Shown here: positions 1-7,034 of the stretch, piece after piece
Position numbering within the stretch: the stretch's first letter is position 1
How the letters are laid out: each line of letters opens with the position of its first letter
NCBI GenBank assembly: GCA_946413585.1
Contig: CAMKLG010000027.1
Coordinates: forward strand, 1 to 40,351
Length of the DNA stretch: 40,351 nucleotides
Direction: 5' to 3'
Source: an uncultured Bacteroidales bacterium
Lineage (GTDB): Bacteria; Bacteroidota; Bacteroidia; Bacteroidales; WCHB1-69
The notes under the pieces: model-generated
What the model saw: only the letters and a program-made list of their open reading frames with translations
What the model was told of the DNA's origin: nothing
Database searches by the model: none
Position numbers and translations under genes: made by a program

Positions 1-56
1 TTGACCCTTGACCCTTGACCCTTGACCCTTGACCCTTGACCCTTGACCCTTGACCC
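1..56. repeat. Heptanucleotide tandem repeat (TTGACCC)x8
   Basis: Eight perfect copies of the 7-base unit TTGACCC run from the first base of the window, so the tract may extend further left. It degrades into ACCATCA-like units at about 61-85, directly before the cvpA start at 91. The TTGAC core resembles a -33 element, but no TAnnTTTG -7 element follows, so there is no reason to call it a promoter. Confidence 0.95.
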
Positions 57-90
57 TTAAACCATCGACCATCAACCATCAACCAAGACA

Positions 91-588
91 ATGAACTGGA
101 TCGACATCCTCGTATTAATCCCCCTCTGCTGGTACGCCTACAAAGGCTTCCGGAACGGATTTTTAATGGAAATCGTTTCCCTTGCCGCTCTGTTTTTGGG
201 ATTGTTTATCTCCTATAAATTTTCTGATTTAGTTGCGCTATGGCTCACTGGCACTACCTTGGCGAAACCCATTTCCTTCTCATTGTGTTTCGTCCTTACC
301 ATCGTGTTAGTCAACCTGTTAGGTAGAATCCTGAAACGCGCACTCAAACCCGTGCTTTCCGAATTTCTCGATAAATCACTCGGAGCCCTCTTCGGTATCC
401 TGAAGGTGGTTTTGGTGGCCGGTGTGCTGTTTTACTTCATTGATACCGTCGATAAAAAAGAAATCTTCATCAAGCATGAGGTGAAAGAAGATTCCGTCGC
501 CTACAAACACCTCTCGCCCGTAATGTCGCACGTTTTAGAGTGGAAAGAGACACGGGAACAAGAGAAGGATGAGAAAGAAGAATGTTAA
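91..588 (+). CDS. CvpA family membrane protein
   Basis: A 165-residue integral membrane protein of the CvpA (colicin V production) family. It opens with the family-typical start (MNWIDI, then a Tyr-Lys-Gly-Phe motif near residue 17). Four hydrophobic segments lie at about 5-24, 28-47, 58-77 and 100-117, and the tail is charged and rich in Lys and Glu. The length matches the family. Members are inner-membrane proteins of unsettled function; in enterobacteria the family is linked to colicin V export and envelope stress. The start is the first ATG after the simple-repeat tract. No promoter of the usual type is visible in the 90 bases available upstream. The next gene is convergent, so this gene ends its own transcription unit. 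Confidence 0.85.
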   Translation: MNWIDILVLIPLCWYAYKGFRNGFLMEIVSLAALFLGLFISYKFSDLVALWLTGTTLAKPISFSLCFVLTIVLVNLLGRILKRALKPVLSEFLDKSLGALFGILKVVLVAGVLFYFIDTVDKKEIFIKHEVKEDSVAYKHLSPVMSHVLEWKETREQEKDEKEEC

Positions 589-594
589 TGCTGG

Positions 595-627
595 CTTAGA
601 CATAGACTTAGAACTTAGACATAGACT
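595..627. repeat. Two 14-base direct repeats after cvpA
   Basis: The 14-mer CTTAGACATAGACT occurs at 595-608 and again at 614-627, starting seven bases after the cvpA stop codon. It belongs to the set of short simple-repeat tracts found between genes here. The rest of this gap (628-696) shows only a weak imperfect hairpin at 667-687. Confidence 0.85.
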
Positions 628-696
628 GTCCGCCCTATAGCCCATCCTTACCCCAAAAACTGACAAGGACGCCATAATATGACGTCCCTACACCCT

Positions 697-719
697 CTCA
701 ACCTTCAACCCTCAACCCT
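697..719. repeat. CTCAACC-type simple-repeat tract at the 3' end of the GSCFA gene
   Basis: Three degenerate copies of a CTCAACC-like unit run into the minus-strand stop codon (718-720) of the GSCFA gene. It is similar in style to the tracts beside tdk, lpxH and lacZ. Confidence 0.7.
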
Positions 720-1578
720 ACCTAAACTTCCTATGATTCAGAAACCGGTTCTCCTTCTCAATCTCCACCATCCGCTCTTTCATCTCCTCCGTAAAGAAGG
801 ATTCCGCCAATTTTTCTTCCAAATAGCTGACAGCCATATCGTTAGGATGACAAAGATCTTTAGCATAGAAACGATAATCGCGCAGATCGTCCATCAAATA
901 TTCGTATGCCGGGAAATAGAAAGTAGTCTCATTATCCACCAATTTTTCCACAGCCAACAACAAAATTGACTTGCTTAGCGCATTTTCGTGCGCACCGTCA
1001 CCAAGATGACGCACCGGACTCACCGTGAAAATCACTTTCATGTCAGGGCACTGCTGCTTCAACAAAGCGATCGTGCTATTCCACTGAGTGACAATCTTTT
1101 TCACATCTAAACGCATCCGGTCAAACTGATGATTGGGAATCTTATGGCAGTTAGAAACAATCAAATCGCGGGGGATAAATTTGTAACAAAACGCCGTACC
1201 GAAAGTGACAAAAAGATAGCGCGTTTTGCGTAAAAATTCCGCACTTCGCTCCATATTTTCATCAATATTGGCTTCAAATTCCTCAAAACTCTCCTTCGAG
1301 AAGCGACCATGATGGGCAAAACTGACCCATAAATCGCGATATTTGTAAAAATAGCGATTCTTGTCAAAAAGGTCAGGCTGCAGCATGAAACGCAGTGCCC
1401 GATCTATGGAAATAGGGTTGAAAAGCACTCCGAACGGGTTGGAACAGACATCGAAACGGTGTGTGTCAAAATAGTGGCCCATATTGTCGGAAAAACAAGA
1501 GCCAACCAACATCACCGTATCCTCATTCTCAATGTGGAAAGGATATTGCGGAGCAGGGATTATCGTTCTGAATTGCAT
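718..1578 (-). CDS. GSCFA domain-containing protein
   Basis: A 286-residue protein of the GSCFA family, named for the sequence around residues 26-30, here Gly-Ser-Cys-Phe-Ser. The family is thought to be a variant of the SGNH/GDSL hydrolase fold, and the late Asp-Leu-Cys-His-Pro-Asn stretch resembles the Asp-x-x-His block of that fold. The substrate is unknown. There is no signal peptide, so it should be cytoplasmic. The start chosen is ATG at 1578, giving an N-terminus (Phe-Arg-Thr, then Pro) typical of the family. It lies 6 bases after the uvrD stop on the same strand, so the two are very likely co-transcribed. Family assignment is firm; biochemical role is not. Confidence 0.88.
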   Translation of the reverse strand: MQFRTIIPAPQYPFHIENEDTVMLVGSCFSDNMGHYFDTHRFDVCSNPFGVLFNPISIDRALRFMLQPDLFDKNRYFYKYRDLWVSFAHHGRFSKESFEEFEANIDENMERSAEFLRKTRYLFVTFGTAFCYKFIPRDLIVSNCHKIPNHQFDRMRLDVKKIVTQWNSTIALLKQQCPDMKVIFTVSPVRHLGDGAHENALSKSILLLAVEKLVDNETTFYFPAYEYLMDDLRDYRFYAKDLCHPNDMAVSYLEEKLAESFFTEEMKERMVEIEKENRFLNHRKFR

Positions 1579-1584
1579 AATTTT

Positions 1585-3963
1585 CTATTTAGGGATCAGT
1601 AATTTGGCAAATTTTAACACTAATGTTTTGCTGCCGACTGTCTCGAAGATGACGACAGCGCGAGTGTCGGGACCGTCACCCGAAACCGAATCAATACGAC
1701 CAAAACCGAATTTGGCGTGATAAACACGCACACCTGGCTGAATCTCAGGAATCTCAGCCAAACGACCAATCTGGTCGAGTTGCACCTCGGTTTTGGTTTT
1801 CATCACTGGCTTAGGCGCAGGTGTAGCCGTGGGAAAAGGTTTACGAACTTCTCGACTATAACTTCCTGACGACGAATAACTTCCCTTTTCAAATCGGAAG
1901 GAGCCCGTGGAAGACTCGGAAGAACGACCGAACATGCCACTGCCTTCCGATGCCTTTTGCGTCACCTTCAAGAAGCGGGTCGGGATTTCCTCCAAAAAGC
2001 GACTACTTTCGCACGGACGGCGTTGCCCGTACTGAAAGCGCGACAACGCCAAGGTGAGAAACACCTCCTTGCGTGCACGCGTGAGCGCAACGTAAAACAA
2101 ACGCCGTTCCTCCTCCATCTCTTGCCGGGAATCCAAGCTCAGCGACGACGGGAACAGATTCTCTTCCATACCAGTGACAAACACGTAATCAAACTCCAAA
2201 CCTTTGGCAGAGTGAATCGTCATCAAGCGAACCACATTACTGTCATCCTCCTCATTTTTATTCAAATCCTTGTCATCCAACAAGGAAACAGACTCCATAT
2301 ATTGATCCAAAGAAGGGAAATAGGTTTCCAACATCTCGCCGGTCTCCTCGTTGAGAATGTTCTCAGGCTCGCGCTCCGTAAAACTCTTCATGGCATTCAA
2401 AAGCTCATTCACATGTTCCACGCGCTCTTTCTCCTCAATATTCTCCTGTAAAACTTTAGCCACACCTGATTTCGTAACAATTTGCATACCAAGTTCATAG
2501 GCATCCAATTTTGTCAACTGAGAGGAAAAACCGCAAATCAAGTCGGCAAACTCCTTCATCCTGGCTGTCACGCCGGCATTCAATCCAGTATTGAAATTTT
2601 CGGGATGGGCAATCACTTCCCACATTGGCACTCTATATGTTTGCGCAGTCGTAGAGATTCGCGCAACCGTGGTATCGCCGATACCGCGCATCGGGAAGTT
2701 GATGACACGCCGCAACGATTCTTCATCATAATGGTTGATGACCAACCGGAAATAGGCCAGCACAGTCTTGATTTCCTTTCGGTTATAGAATGAAATACTG
2801 CCAAAAATCTTGTACGGTATGTGGCGTTTCACCATTGCCTCCTCTATCGCACGAGACTGCGTATTGGTACGGTACAGAATCGCAAACTGGCGGTTTTCGA
2901 CATGATCCCGCATCTGCGTCTCGAAAATCTTGTTAGCAATCTCGTTGGCCTCTTCCAAATCCGAGGCTGTGCGGATAATCTCAATCTTCGCACCTTCTGC
3001 ATTATCTGTCCAAACCTCTTTCGGCATACGGTCTTTGTTGTGCTTGATGACCGCGTTGGCCGCATTTACAATGTTCTGCGTGGAACGATAATTCTGCTCT
3101 AACTTGAAGATGCGCGTATCTGGATAGTCACGCTTGAAGTTGAGAATGTTCTGAATGTCGGCACCGCGGAAACCATAAATGCTCTGCGCATCATCACCCA
3201 CCACACAAATATTGTGGCTAAGAGCTGATAACCGCTTGATAATTAAATATTGAGCATAGTTTGTGTCCTGATACTCATCCACCAAAATGTAAGTGAAACG
3301 ATTTTGGTATTTGAAAAGTGCTTCCGGCGAATCACGCAAAAGAACGTTCATGTAATAAAGCAGATCGTCGAAGTCCATAGAGTTGGACTTATGCAGACGA
3401 TCGTTGTATTTGGCGAAAATCTGCGAAATGAGCGGTTTATTTGACATCCTGTCCGCCGCTTGGATGTCAGGGTTGTCGGCATATTCCTGTGCCGATAAAA
3501 GGCTGGATTTTGCCATCGAAATGCGGTTCAACACAAAGCCTGGTGTATATTGCTTCGGATCTAATCCCATCTCCTTGATAATACTTTTTATCAACGACTT
3601 GGAATCATCCGTGTCATATATCGTAATGTTGCTACTATAACCAATGCGCTCCGCCTCCGCACGCAAGATACGGTAAAACACAGAGTGGAAGGTGCCCATC
3701 GTAACCGCCTTTGCCATCTCACCACCGACCAGCTGTACAATCCTCTCACGCATCTCCGCTGCGGCCTTATTAGTGAAAGTTAGCGCCAAAATTCGATAAG
3801 GATTGATGTTGTGAACCGCCATCATGTAAGCAATGCGGTACGTTAACACGCGCGTTTTTCCAGACCCCGCTCCAGCCAAAACCATCACTGGACCCTCAGT
3901 TTGTGTTACTGCAACCTGCTGTTGCTCGTTAAGTTCGGATAATATTCGTTCTTCCTGCGTCAT
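1585..3963 (-). CDS. uvrD: UvrD/PcrA-type superfamily 1A DNA helicase
   Basis: A 792-residue ATP-dependent 3'-5' DNA helicase of superfamily 1A, acting in nucleotide-excision and mismatch repair and in clearing replication blocks. All signature motifs are present in order: Q motif near 12-16, Walker A Ala-Gly-Ala-Gly-Ser-Gly-Lys-Thr at 30-37, motif Ia (LTFTNKAAAEM), motif II Asp-Glu-Tyr-Gln-Asp, motif III with GDDAQSIYGFRGAD, motif IV (QNYRST), motif V (TIHSAKGLEFDYVFV) and motif VI (RRLFYVALTRAR). A Ser-rich linker leads to a C-terminal Tudor-like PcrA tail (HAKFGFGRI). The length is normal. The start is ATG at 3963. It is upstream of the GSCFA gene. No TAnnTTTG element is seen on its own strand in the 246-base upstream gap. 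PcrA would be an equally valid name. Confidence 0.96.
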   Translation of the reverse strand: MTQEERILSELNEQQQVAVTQTEGPVMVLAGAGSGKTRVLTYRIAYMMAVHNINPYRILALTFTNKAAAEMRERIVQLVGGEMAKAVTMGTFHSVFYRILRAEAERIGYSSNITIYDTDDSKSLIKSIIKEMGLDPKQYTPGFVLNRISMAKSSLLSAQEYADNPDIQAADRMSNKPLISQIFAKYNDRLHKSNSMDFDDLLYYMNVLLRDSPEALFKYQNRFTYILVDEYQDTNYAQYLIIKRLSALSHNICVVGDDAQSIYGFRGADIQNILNFKRDYPDTRIFKLEQNYRSTQNIVNAANAVIKHNKDRMPKEVWTDNAEGAKIEIIRTASDLEEANEIANKIFETQMRDHVENRQFAILYRTNTQSRAIEEAMVKRHIPYKIFGSISFYNRKEIKTVLAYFRLVINHYDEESLRRVINFPMRGIGDTTVARISTTAQTYRVPMWEVIAHPENFNTGLNAGVTARMKEFADLICGFSSQLTKLDAYELGMQIVTKSGVAKVLQENIEEKERVEHVNELLNAMKSFTEREPENILNEETGEMLETYFPSLDQYMESVSLLDDKDLNKNEEDDSNVVRLMTIHSAKGLEFDYVFVTGMEENLFPSSLSLDSRQEMEEERRLFYVALTRARKEVFLTLALSRFQYGQRRPCESSRFLEEIPTRFLKVTQKASEGSGMFGRSSESSTGSFRFEKGSYSSSGSYSREVRKPFPTATPAPKPVMKTKTEVQLDQIGRLAEIPEIQPGVRVYHAKFGFGRIDSVSGDGPDTRAVVIFETVGSKTLVLKFAKLLIPK

Positions 3964-4071
3964 TTTGGTACGTTTTAGTGAAAAAAAGGGATAGCTTAAT
4001 TTTAAGAGTTAATTGTTAATTTATACTAAGAAAAAATTATTTTTAATATAATTTTCGAATGAAAAATTTAT

Positions 4072-4079
4072 TATCTTTG
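4072..4079 (+). promoter_or_regulatory. Bacteroidota -7 promoter element pointing into a gap with no plus-strand gene
   Basis: TATCTTTG matches the Bacteroidota -7 consensus TAnnTTTG, and the sequence continues with GCAG exactly as at the yitT promoter (21366-21373). A good -33 element at the right spacing is not evident. The only genes nearby run on the minus strand, so this would drive the non-coding candidate at 4086-4205. Confidence 0.6.
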
Positions 4080-4085
4080 CAGGGT

Positions 4086-4205
4086 CGAAAGCAACAAAAA
4101 AAGGGTGACCGGTAGTCCCACCTATTTTTACACATTATCATTATAAATCCCACCTATTTTCTTATTTGGCAATTACTCATAAAAAATCCGGTCCCCTTTT
4201 TGTAT
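4086..4205 (+). ncRNA. Candidate small RNA with a 14-bp closing stem and two identical 13-base motifs
   Basis: Transcription from the -7 element at 4072-4079 would begin near 4086. The arm 4098-4112 pairs with 4188-4201 over 14 base pairs with one bulged T, ending in a U-run that could act as a terminator. The enclosed ~75 bases are largely unpaired and hold two exact copies of TCCCACCTATTTT at 4116-4128 and 4148-4160. No start codon or ORF lies inside. Possible identities are a 6S-type RNA, a trans-acting sRNA with duplicated seed regions, or a miniature element with terminal inverted repeats. On the minus strand the right-hand arm also ends in a T-run, so it may stop transcripts of the kinase gene. 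No Rfam family was recognised. Confidence 0.45.
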
Positions 4206-4209
4206 AATT

Positions 4210-4791
4210 CTAACAGCCTGTCTTAAGAGAAGATTTCTCTTCAACCTTCTCTAAAACCTCCTCTAATTGAGAATATAAATCCTCAAAATCGCCATTATTC
4301 AGGAATACATGGTCAGCCATTTGCATGCAACGACCAATATTTTGGTGATTGGGATCCGTAGAGGACATTTCTCGCTGTTCATTATCAATGAACGTCTCGT
4401 AAGAAACCTTATCGGTTTCGGAAGCACGGGCAACGATGCGCTCATAACGGATCTTAGGGTCAGCATCAACGCCAAAAAGCAGAAAATGCTCATGTTGGCG
4501 AAGCGATTCCACCTCTCCAGGCGTGCGTACGCTCTCTATAATCGCATTCTGCCCATTCTCCGCAGCCTGCAAATAAAGCTGGTCGGTGATGTATGAAGGC
4601 GAATGTTTTGCACGCAAATCGTTGGCCACCACCACAAAAGTGTCACGATTCAGTTCCATACCGCGACGATTGGCCTCTTCTATTAGATATTGCCTGACGG
4701 AATAATGCTTATAGCCATAATGATCGCGCATATAATCCACAATAGTGCCTTTGCCCGCACCTAAAGTACCCGTAATTCCAATGATTTTCAT
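4210..4791 (-). CDS. P-loop kinase, dephospho-CoA kinase / nucleotide kinase-like
   Basis: A 193-residue P-loop NTPase with Walker A Gly-Thr-Leu-Gly-Ala-Gly-Lys-Gly-Thr at residues 8-16, right after the first beta strand, as in nucleotide and dephospho-CoA kinases. A lid-like stretch (RYERIVARASETDKVSYE) follows mid-protein. Dephospho-CoA kinase (CoaE) is the closest pathway enzyme I can suggest, but the substrate is not settled by the sequence; it may be a different small-molecule kinase. The ORF could start 19 codons earlier, but those codons read through the preceding terminator, so ATG at 4791 (MKIIGITG) is chosen. It lies downstream of greA-HIT beyond a strong terminator, so it depends on read-through or an unseen promoter. 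Confidence 0.8.
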   Translation of the reverse strand: MKIIGITGTLGAGKGTIVDYMRDHYGYKHYSVRQYLIEEANRRGMELNRDTFVVVANDLRAKHSPSYITDQLYLQAAENGQNAIIESVRTPGEVESLRQHEHFLLFGVDADPKIRYERIVARASETDKVSYETFIDNEQREMSSTDPNHQNIGRCMQMADHVFLNNGDFEDLYSQLEEVLEKVEEKSSLKTGC

Positions 4792-4807
4792 CTCTATACT
4801 ATAAAAG

Positions 4808-4839
4808 AAAAAAGGTGGCACAAACGAAATGCGCCACCT
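4808..4839 (-). terminator. Intrinsic terminator of the greA-HIT unit
   Basis: On the minus strand a 9-bp stem (AGGTGGCGC with GTGCCACCT, one G-U pair) and a 9-base loop are followed by six T residues. It sits 18 bases after the HIT stop codon and just before the kinase start. Confidence 0.88.
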
Positions 4840-4856
4840 ATGATTCAACTTATTGA

Positions 4857-5252
4857 TTAAATGGCAGCTGAGATTTTAGCGGCGATTTCTGCAAACTCTT
4901 CTTTCGTCAACTGCACACGTGGCGCCTTGAAATCAAGATCCCCTACCCCATTGATGGGAACAAGGTGAATATGATTGTGGGGCACGTCGATACCAATGAC
5001 CGCCACTCCAATACGTTGGCAGGGCAACACCTTCTTCATGGCCGTCGCCACTTTCTTGGCAAACACCATCATATCTCCCAACATCTTATCGTCCAAATCA
5101 AAAATGTAGTCATTCTGCAACTTGGTGATAACCAACGTATGCCCCTTCGCCAGCGGAGAAATATCAAGGAACGCGAAAAAACGATCGTCTTCGGCAATCT
5201 TATAGCAAGGGATTTCACCCTTGACAATCTTTGTGAAAATAGTCTCTTCCAT
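4857..5252 (-). CDS. HIT family nucleotide-binding hydrolase (HINT type)
   Basis: A 131-residue histidine-triad protein. The triad is visible as His92-Asn-His94-Ile-His96 followed by Leu-Val-Pro, and the N-terminus (TIFTKIVKGEIPCYKI) is typical of the Hint/HinT branch. Such enzymes are cytoplasmic homodimeric purine nucleoside phosphoramidases or nucleotidyl-hydrolases. The length is normal. The start is ATG at 5252, 11 bases after the greA stop, so the two form a transcription unit closed by the terminator at 4808-4839. Pairing of greA with a HIT gene is common in Bacteroidota. I did not assign a gene symbol because physiological substrates vary. Confidence 0.93.
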   Translation of the reverse strand: MEETIFTKIVKGEIPCYKIAEDDRFFAFLDISPLAKGHTLVITKLQNDYIFDLDDKMLGDMMVFAKKVATAMKKVLPCQRIGVAVIGIDVPHNHIHLVPINGVGDLDFKAPRVQLTKEEFAEIAAKISAAI

Positions 5253-5263
5253 GATGATAACAA

Positions 5264-5737
5264 TTAACGTGAAACATCTAAAATCTGGAAATCCATGACA
5301 CCGGCAGGCGCCTGAACGGTCACCACGTCACCCTTACCATTGCCAATGAGAGCTTTTGCAATAGGGCTGGAAACAGAAATCTTACCCGCCTTCAAATCCG
5401 CTTCAGATTCCGGCACAATGGTATAGGTCATCTCAGCGTTGTTCTTCATATTCTTGATCTTAACGATAGAATAAATCAGGACTTTCGATATATCTATCTT
5501 CGATTCATCCAGAACGCGCGCTTTAGAAATCAAATTCTTAAGATTGGCGATTTTAAGTTCAAGCAATCCCTGAGCCTCTTTCGCTGCGTCATATTCTGCA
5601 TTCTCGGAAAGGTCGCCTTTATCGCGAGCTTCCGCAATAGCTTGGGAAATTTTGGGACGTTCTACTGACTCTAACTGGTTTAATTCACGTTTCAAGGCAT
5701 CCAAACCATCCTGTGAATAATACTTTACATCTTCCAT
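5264..5737 (-). CDS. greA: Transcription elongation factor GreA
   Basis: A 157-residue GreA. The N-terminal antiparallel coiled coil (about residues 1-75) carries the acidic tip motif with Asp-Leu-Ser-Glu-Asn-Ala-Glu-Tyr, whose acidic residues coordinate the catalytic Mg2+ in the RNA polymerase secondary channel to rescue backtracked complexes. The C-terminal FKBP-like domain ends with a SPIAKALIGNGKGD-type stretch. The ORF stays open for 23 more codons upstream, but those codons lie in the perfect hairpin terminator at 5761-5793, and the family starts at MEDVKYYS-like sequence, so ATG at 5737 is used. It is followed closely by the HIT gene. An imperfect -7 element (TATTTTG, one base short) lies near 5758-5764 on the minus strand. 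Confidence 0.95.
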   Translation of the reverse strand: MEDVKYYSQDGLDALKRELNQLESVERPKISQAIAEARDKGDLSENAEYDAAKEAQGLLELKIANLKNLISKARVLDESKIDISKVLIYSIVKIKNMKNNAEMTYTIVPESEADLKAGKISVSSPIAKALIGNGKGDVVTVQAPAGVMDFQILDVSR

Positions 5738-5760
5738 AATATATCTTCTTAAATTACACA

Positions 5761-5793
5761 AAATAGAAGAGACCACGAAAGTCTCTTCTATTT
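5761..5793. terminator. Hairpin terminator of the TonB / sorting-domain / PorV-like operon
   Basis: A perfect 13-bp stem (arms 5761-5773 and 5781-5793) with a 7-base loop lies 30 bases past the stop of the PorV-like gene. The minus-strand arm ends in ATTTTG, a short T-run; the opposite strand ends in ATTTCTTT, so it may work both ways. Confidence 0.8.
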
Positions 5794-5822
5794 CTTTAAT
5801 ATACAATAAAATTAATAGTCTG

Positions 5823-7007
5823 TTATAAAGCGATCTTTATACCAATATAGTGATTACCTCTCCATTTATTGGTGAAACGATAAGCGTAATCAATATACAT
5901 TCTCGGACCGACTTTATGATTCTTACGCTCTTTGGTGAACGGAATCACAGCAGTAGCACCAACGGCAGGGCCAGAGAAGAAAGAGTCACTGTTGAACAGA
6001 ATAGCAGCAGTTTCATTTTCAGATGATACAGCACCTTTCTTGATATTTTCAAGACCGTAAGCAGCGCGAATCATGAAAATGTTTCTGAAACCGTATTCCA
6101 AACCAAGTGAGAAAACGTCACGGGTGTAAGAATTAGCGGTGAAAGAACCTGCAAAAGTAATTCTGTGTTCAGCATCGTCACGGGTCAGACCCTCTTCAGC
6201 ACGTTCTTCCTTCGTCATTTCTGCATATTCACCTCCAAAGATCAAGAGGTCATAGGAAAGGCCGATAGCCAAGAGAGAAGGCATTTCAAATTCAGCGGAA
6301 CGCATCTCCAAGGTTTGTAAGTAATCTTGGCTGAAGATAGTACCACGAACAGAAAGACCGTCACCCTTATAGCTCATCGGAAGACCGATGTTCTTCAAGG
6401 TCACACCAATTTTGAAGTTCTCATATTTACCCGTCACATATTGCACACCAGCATCAATAGCAAAACCAGTGGCTCTAGAGTCGGAAATACGCTCATTGAT
6501 AATCTTAATTGTCACACCACCTTTGATGAAGTTGTTGAAAGACTTCGCATAGTGCAAACCAATGTAGGTGAGAGAGGGACTGAAAGTACCCAGACCACCT
6601 TCAGGTTGGTCCGTGGTAGTGATCGGAATCTCACCAAAGCCTTGTGAAAAGAAAGAGACAGCAATCGTACCAAAATCTTTCTTTTTTCCAAGATGCTGAG
6701 CAATAGCAATAGAGTTGATAGAAACACCAGCACCAGAACCAACAAGATATTGGGTTCTGTTGAAGGCCAACTCTGTTTTGTTGACAGAAGTTAAACCAGC
6801 AACGTTGGTGAAAACAGATTCCAAACCACGAATCTCAGCAACACCAGCCCCGGCCAAACCGCTCGTACGAGCCCATGGATCGATGAGGAGGTGAGAAGCA
6901 CCCGCTTGACCGGAACGGTCTCTGTTACCTGCAAATACCATAGAGGTACTTGCAGATACGAGAGCGATAATTGTACAAATTATTAATGATTTATATAGAT
7001 TTTTCAT
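5823..7007 (-). CDS. PorV/PorQ family outer-membrane beta-barrel protein
   Basis: A 394-residue exported protein. A signal peptide occupies about residues 1-26 (Lys-rich start, hydrophobic core, cleavage after VFA). The mature start has the family-typical pattern around GASHLLIDPWARTSGLAGAG, then VFTNVAGLT, as in PorV/PorQ/UPF0164 proteins, which resemble FadL-type barrels. It ends in short alternating beta strands. In characterised type IX secretion systems PorV binds the C-terminal signal of cargo at the outer membrane and delivers it to the surface attachment machinery. It is the last gene of a three-gene unit (27-base gap) after a large sorting-domain protein and a TonB receptor, which suggests a dedicated shuttle or partner for that protein. 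Whether this is the main PorV or a paralogue cannot be told from the window. Confidence 0.85.
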   Translation of the reverse strand: MKNLYKSLIICTIIALVSASTSMVFAGNRDRSGQAGASHLLIDPWARTSGLAGAGVAEIRGLESVFTNVAGLTSVNKTELAFNRTQYLVGSGAGVSINSIAIAQHLGKKKDFGTIAVSFFSQGFGEIPITTTDQPEGGLGTFSPSLTYIGLHYAKSFNNFIKGGVTIKIINERISDSRATGFAIDAGVQYVTGKYENFKIGVTLKNIGLPMSYKGDGLSVRGTIFSQDYLQTLEMRSAEFEMPSLLAIGLSYDLLIFGGEYAEMTKEERAEEGLTRDDAEHRITFAGSFTANSYTRDVFSLGLEYGFRNIFMIRAAYGLENIKKGAVSSENETAAILFNSDSFFSGPAVGATAVIPFTKERKNHKVGPRMYIDYAYRFTNKWRGNHYIGIKIAL

Positions 7008-7034
7008 TTTCTCTGAATTTTTAGATTAATAATT

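Noticed and set aside
1-56. CRISPR or phage attachment array
   Set aside because: Units are 7 bases without spacers; no cas or integrase genes anywhere in the window.
661-690. Possible terminator between cvpA and the GSCFA gene
   Set aside because: Only a 5-bp GGACG/CGTCC stem with an A-C mismatch and no T-run on either strand.
5738-5806. Longer N-terminus for GreA from the open frame
   Set aside because: The extra codons lie in a perfect hairpin terminator of the previous operon, and the GreA family begins at the downstream ATG.
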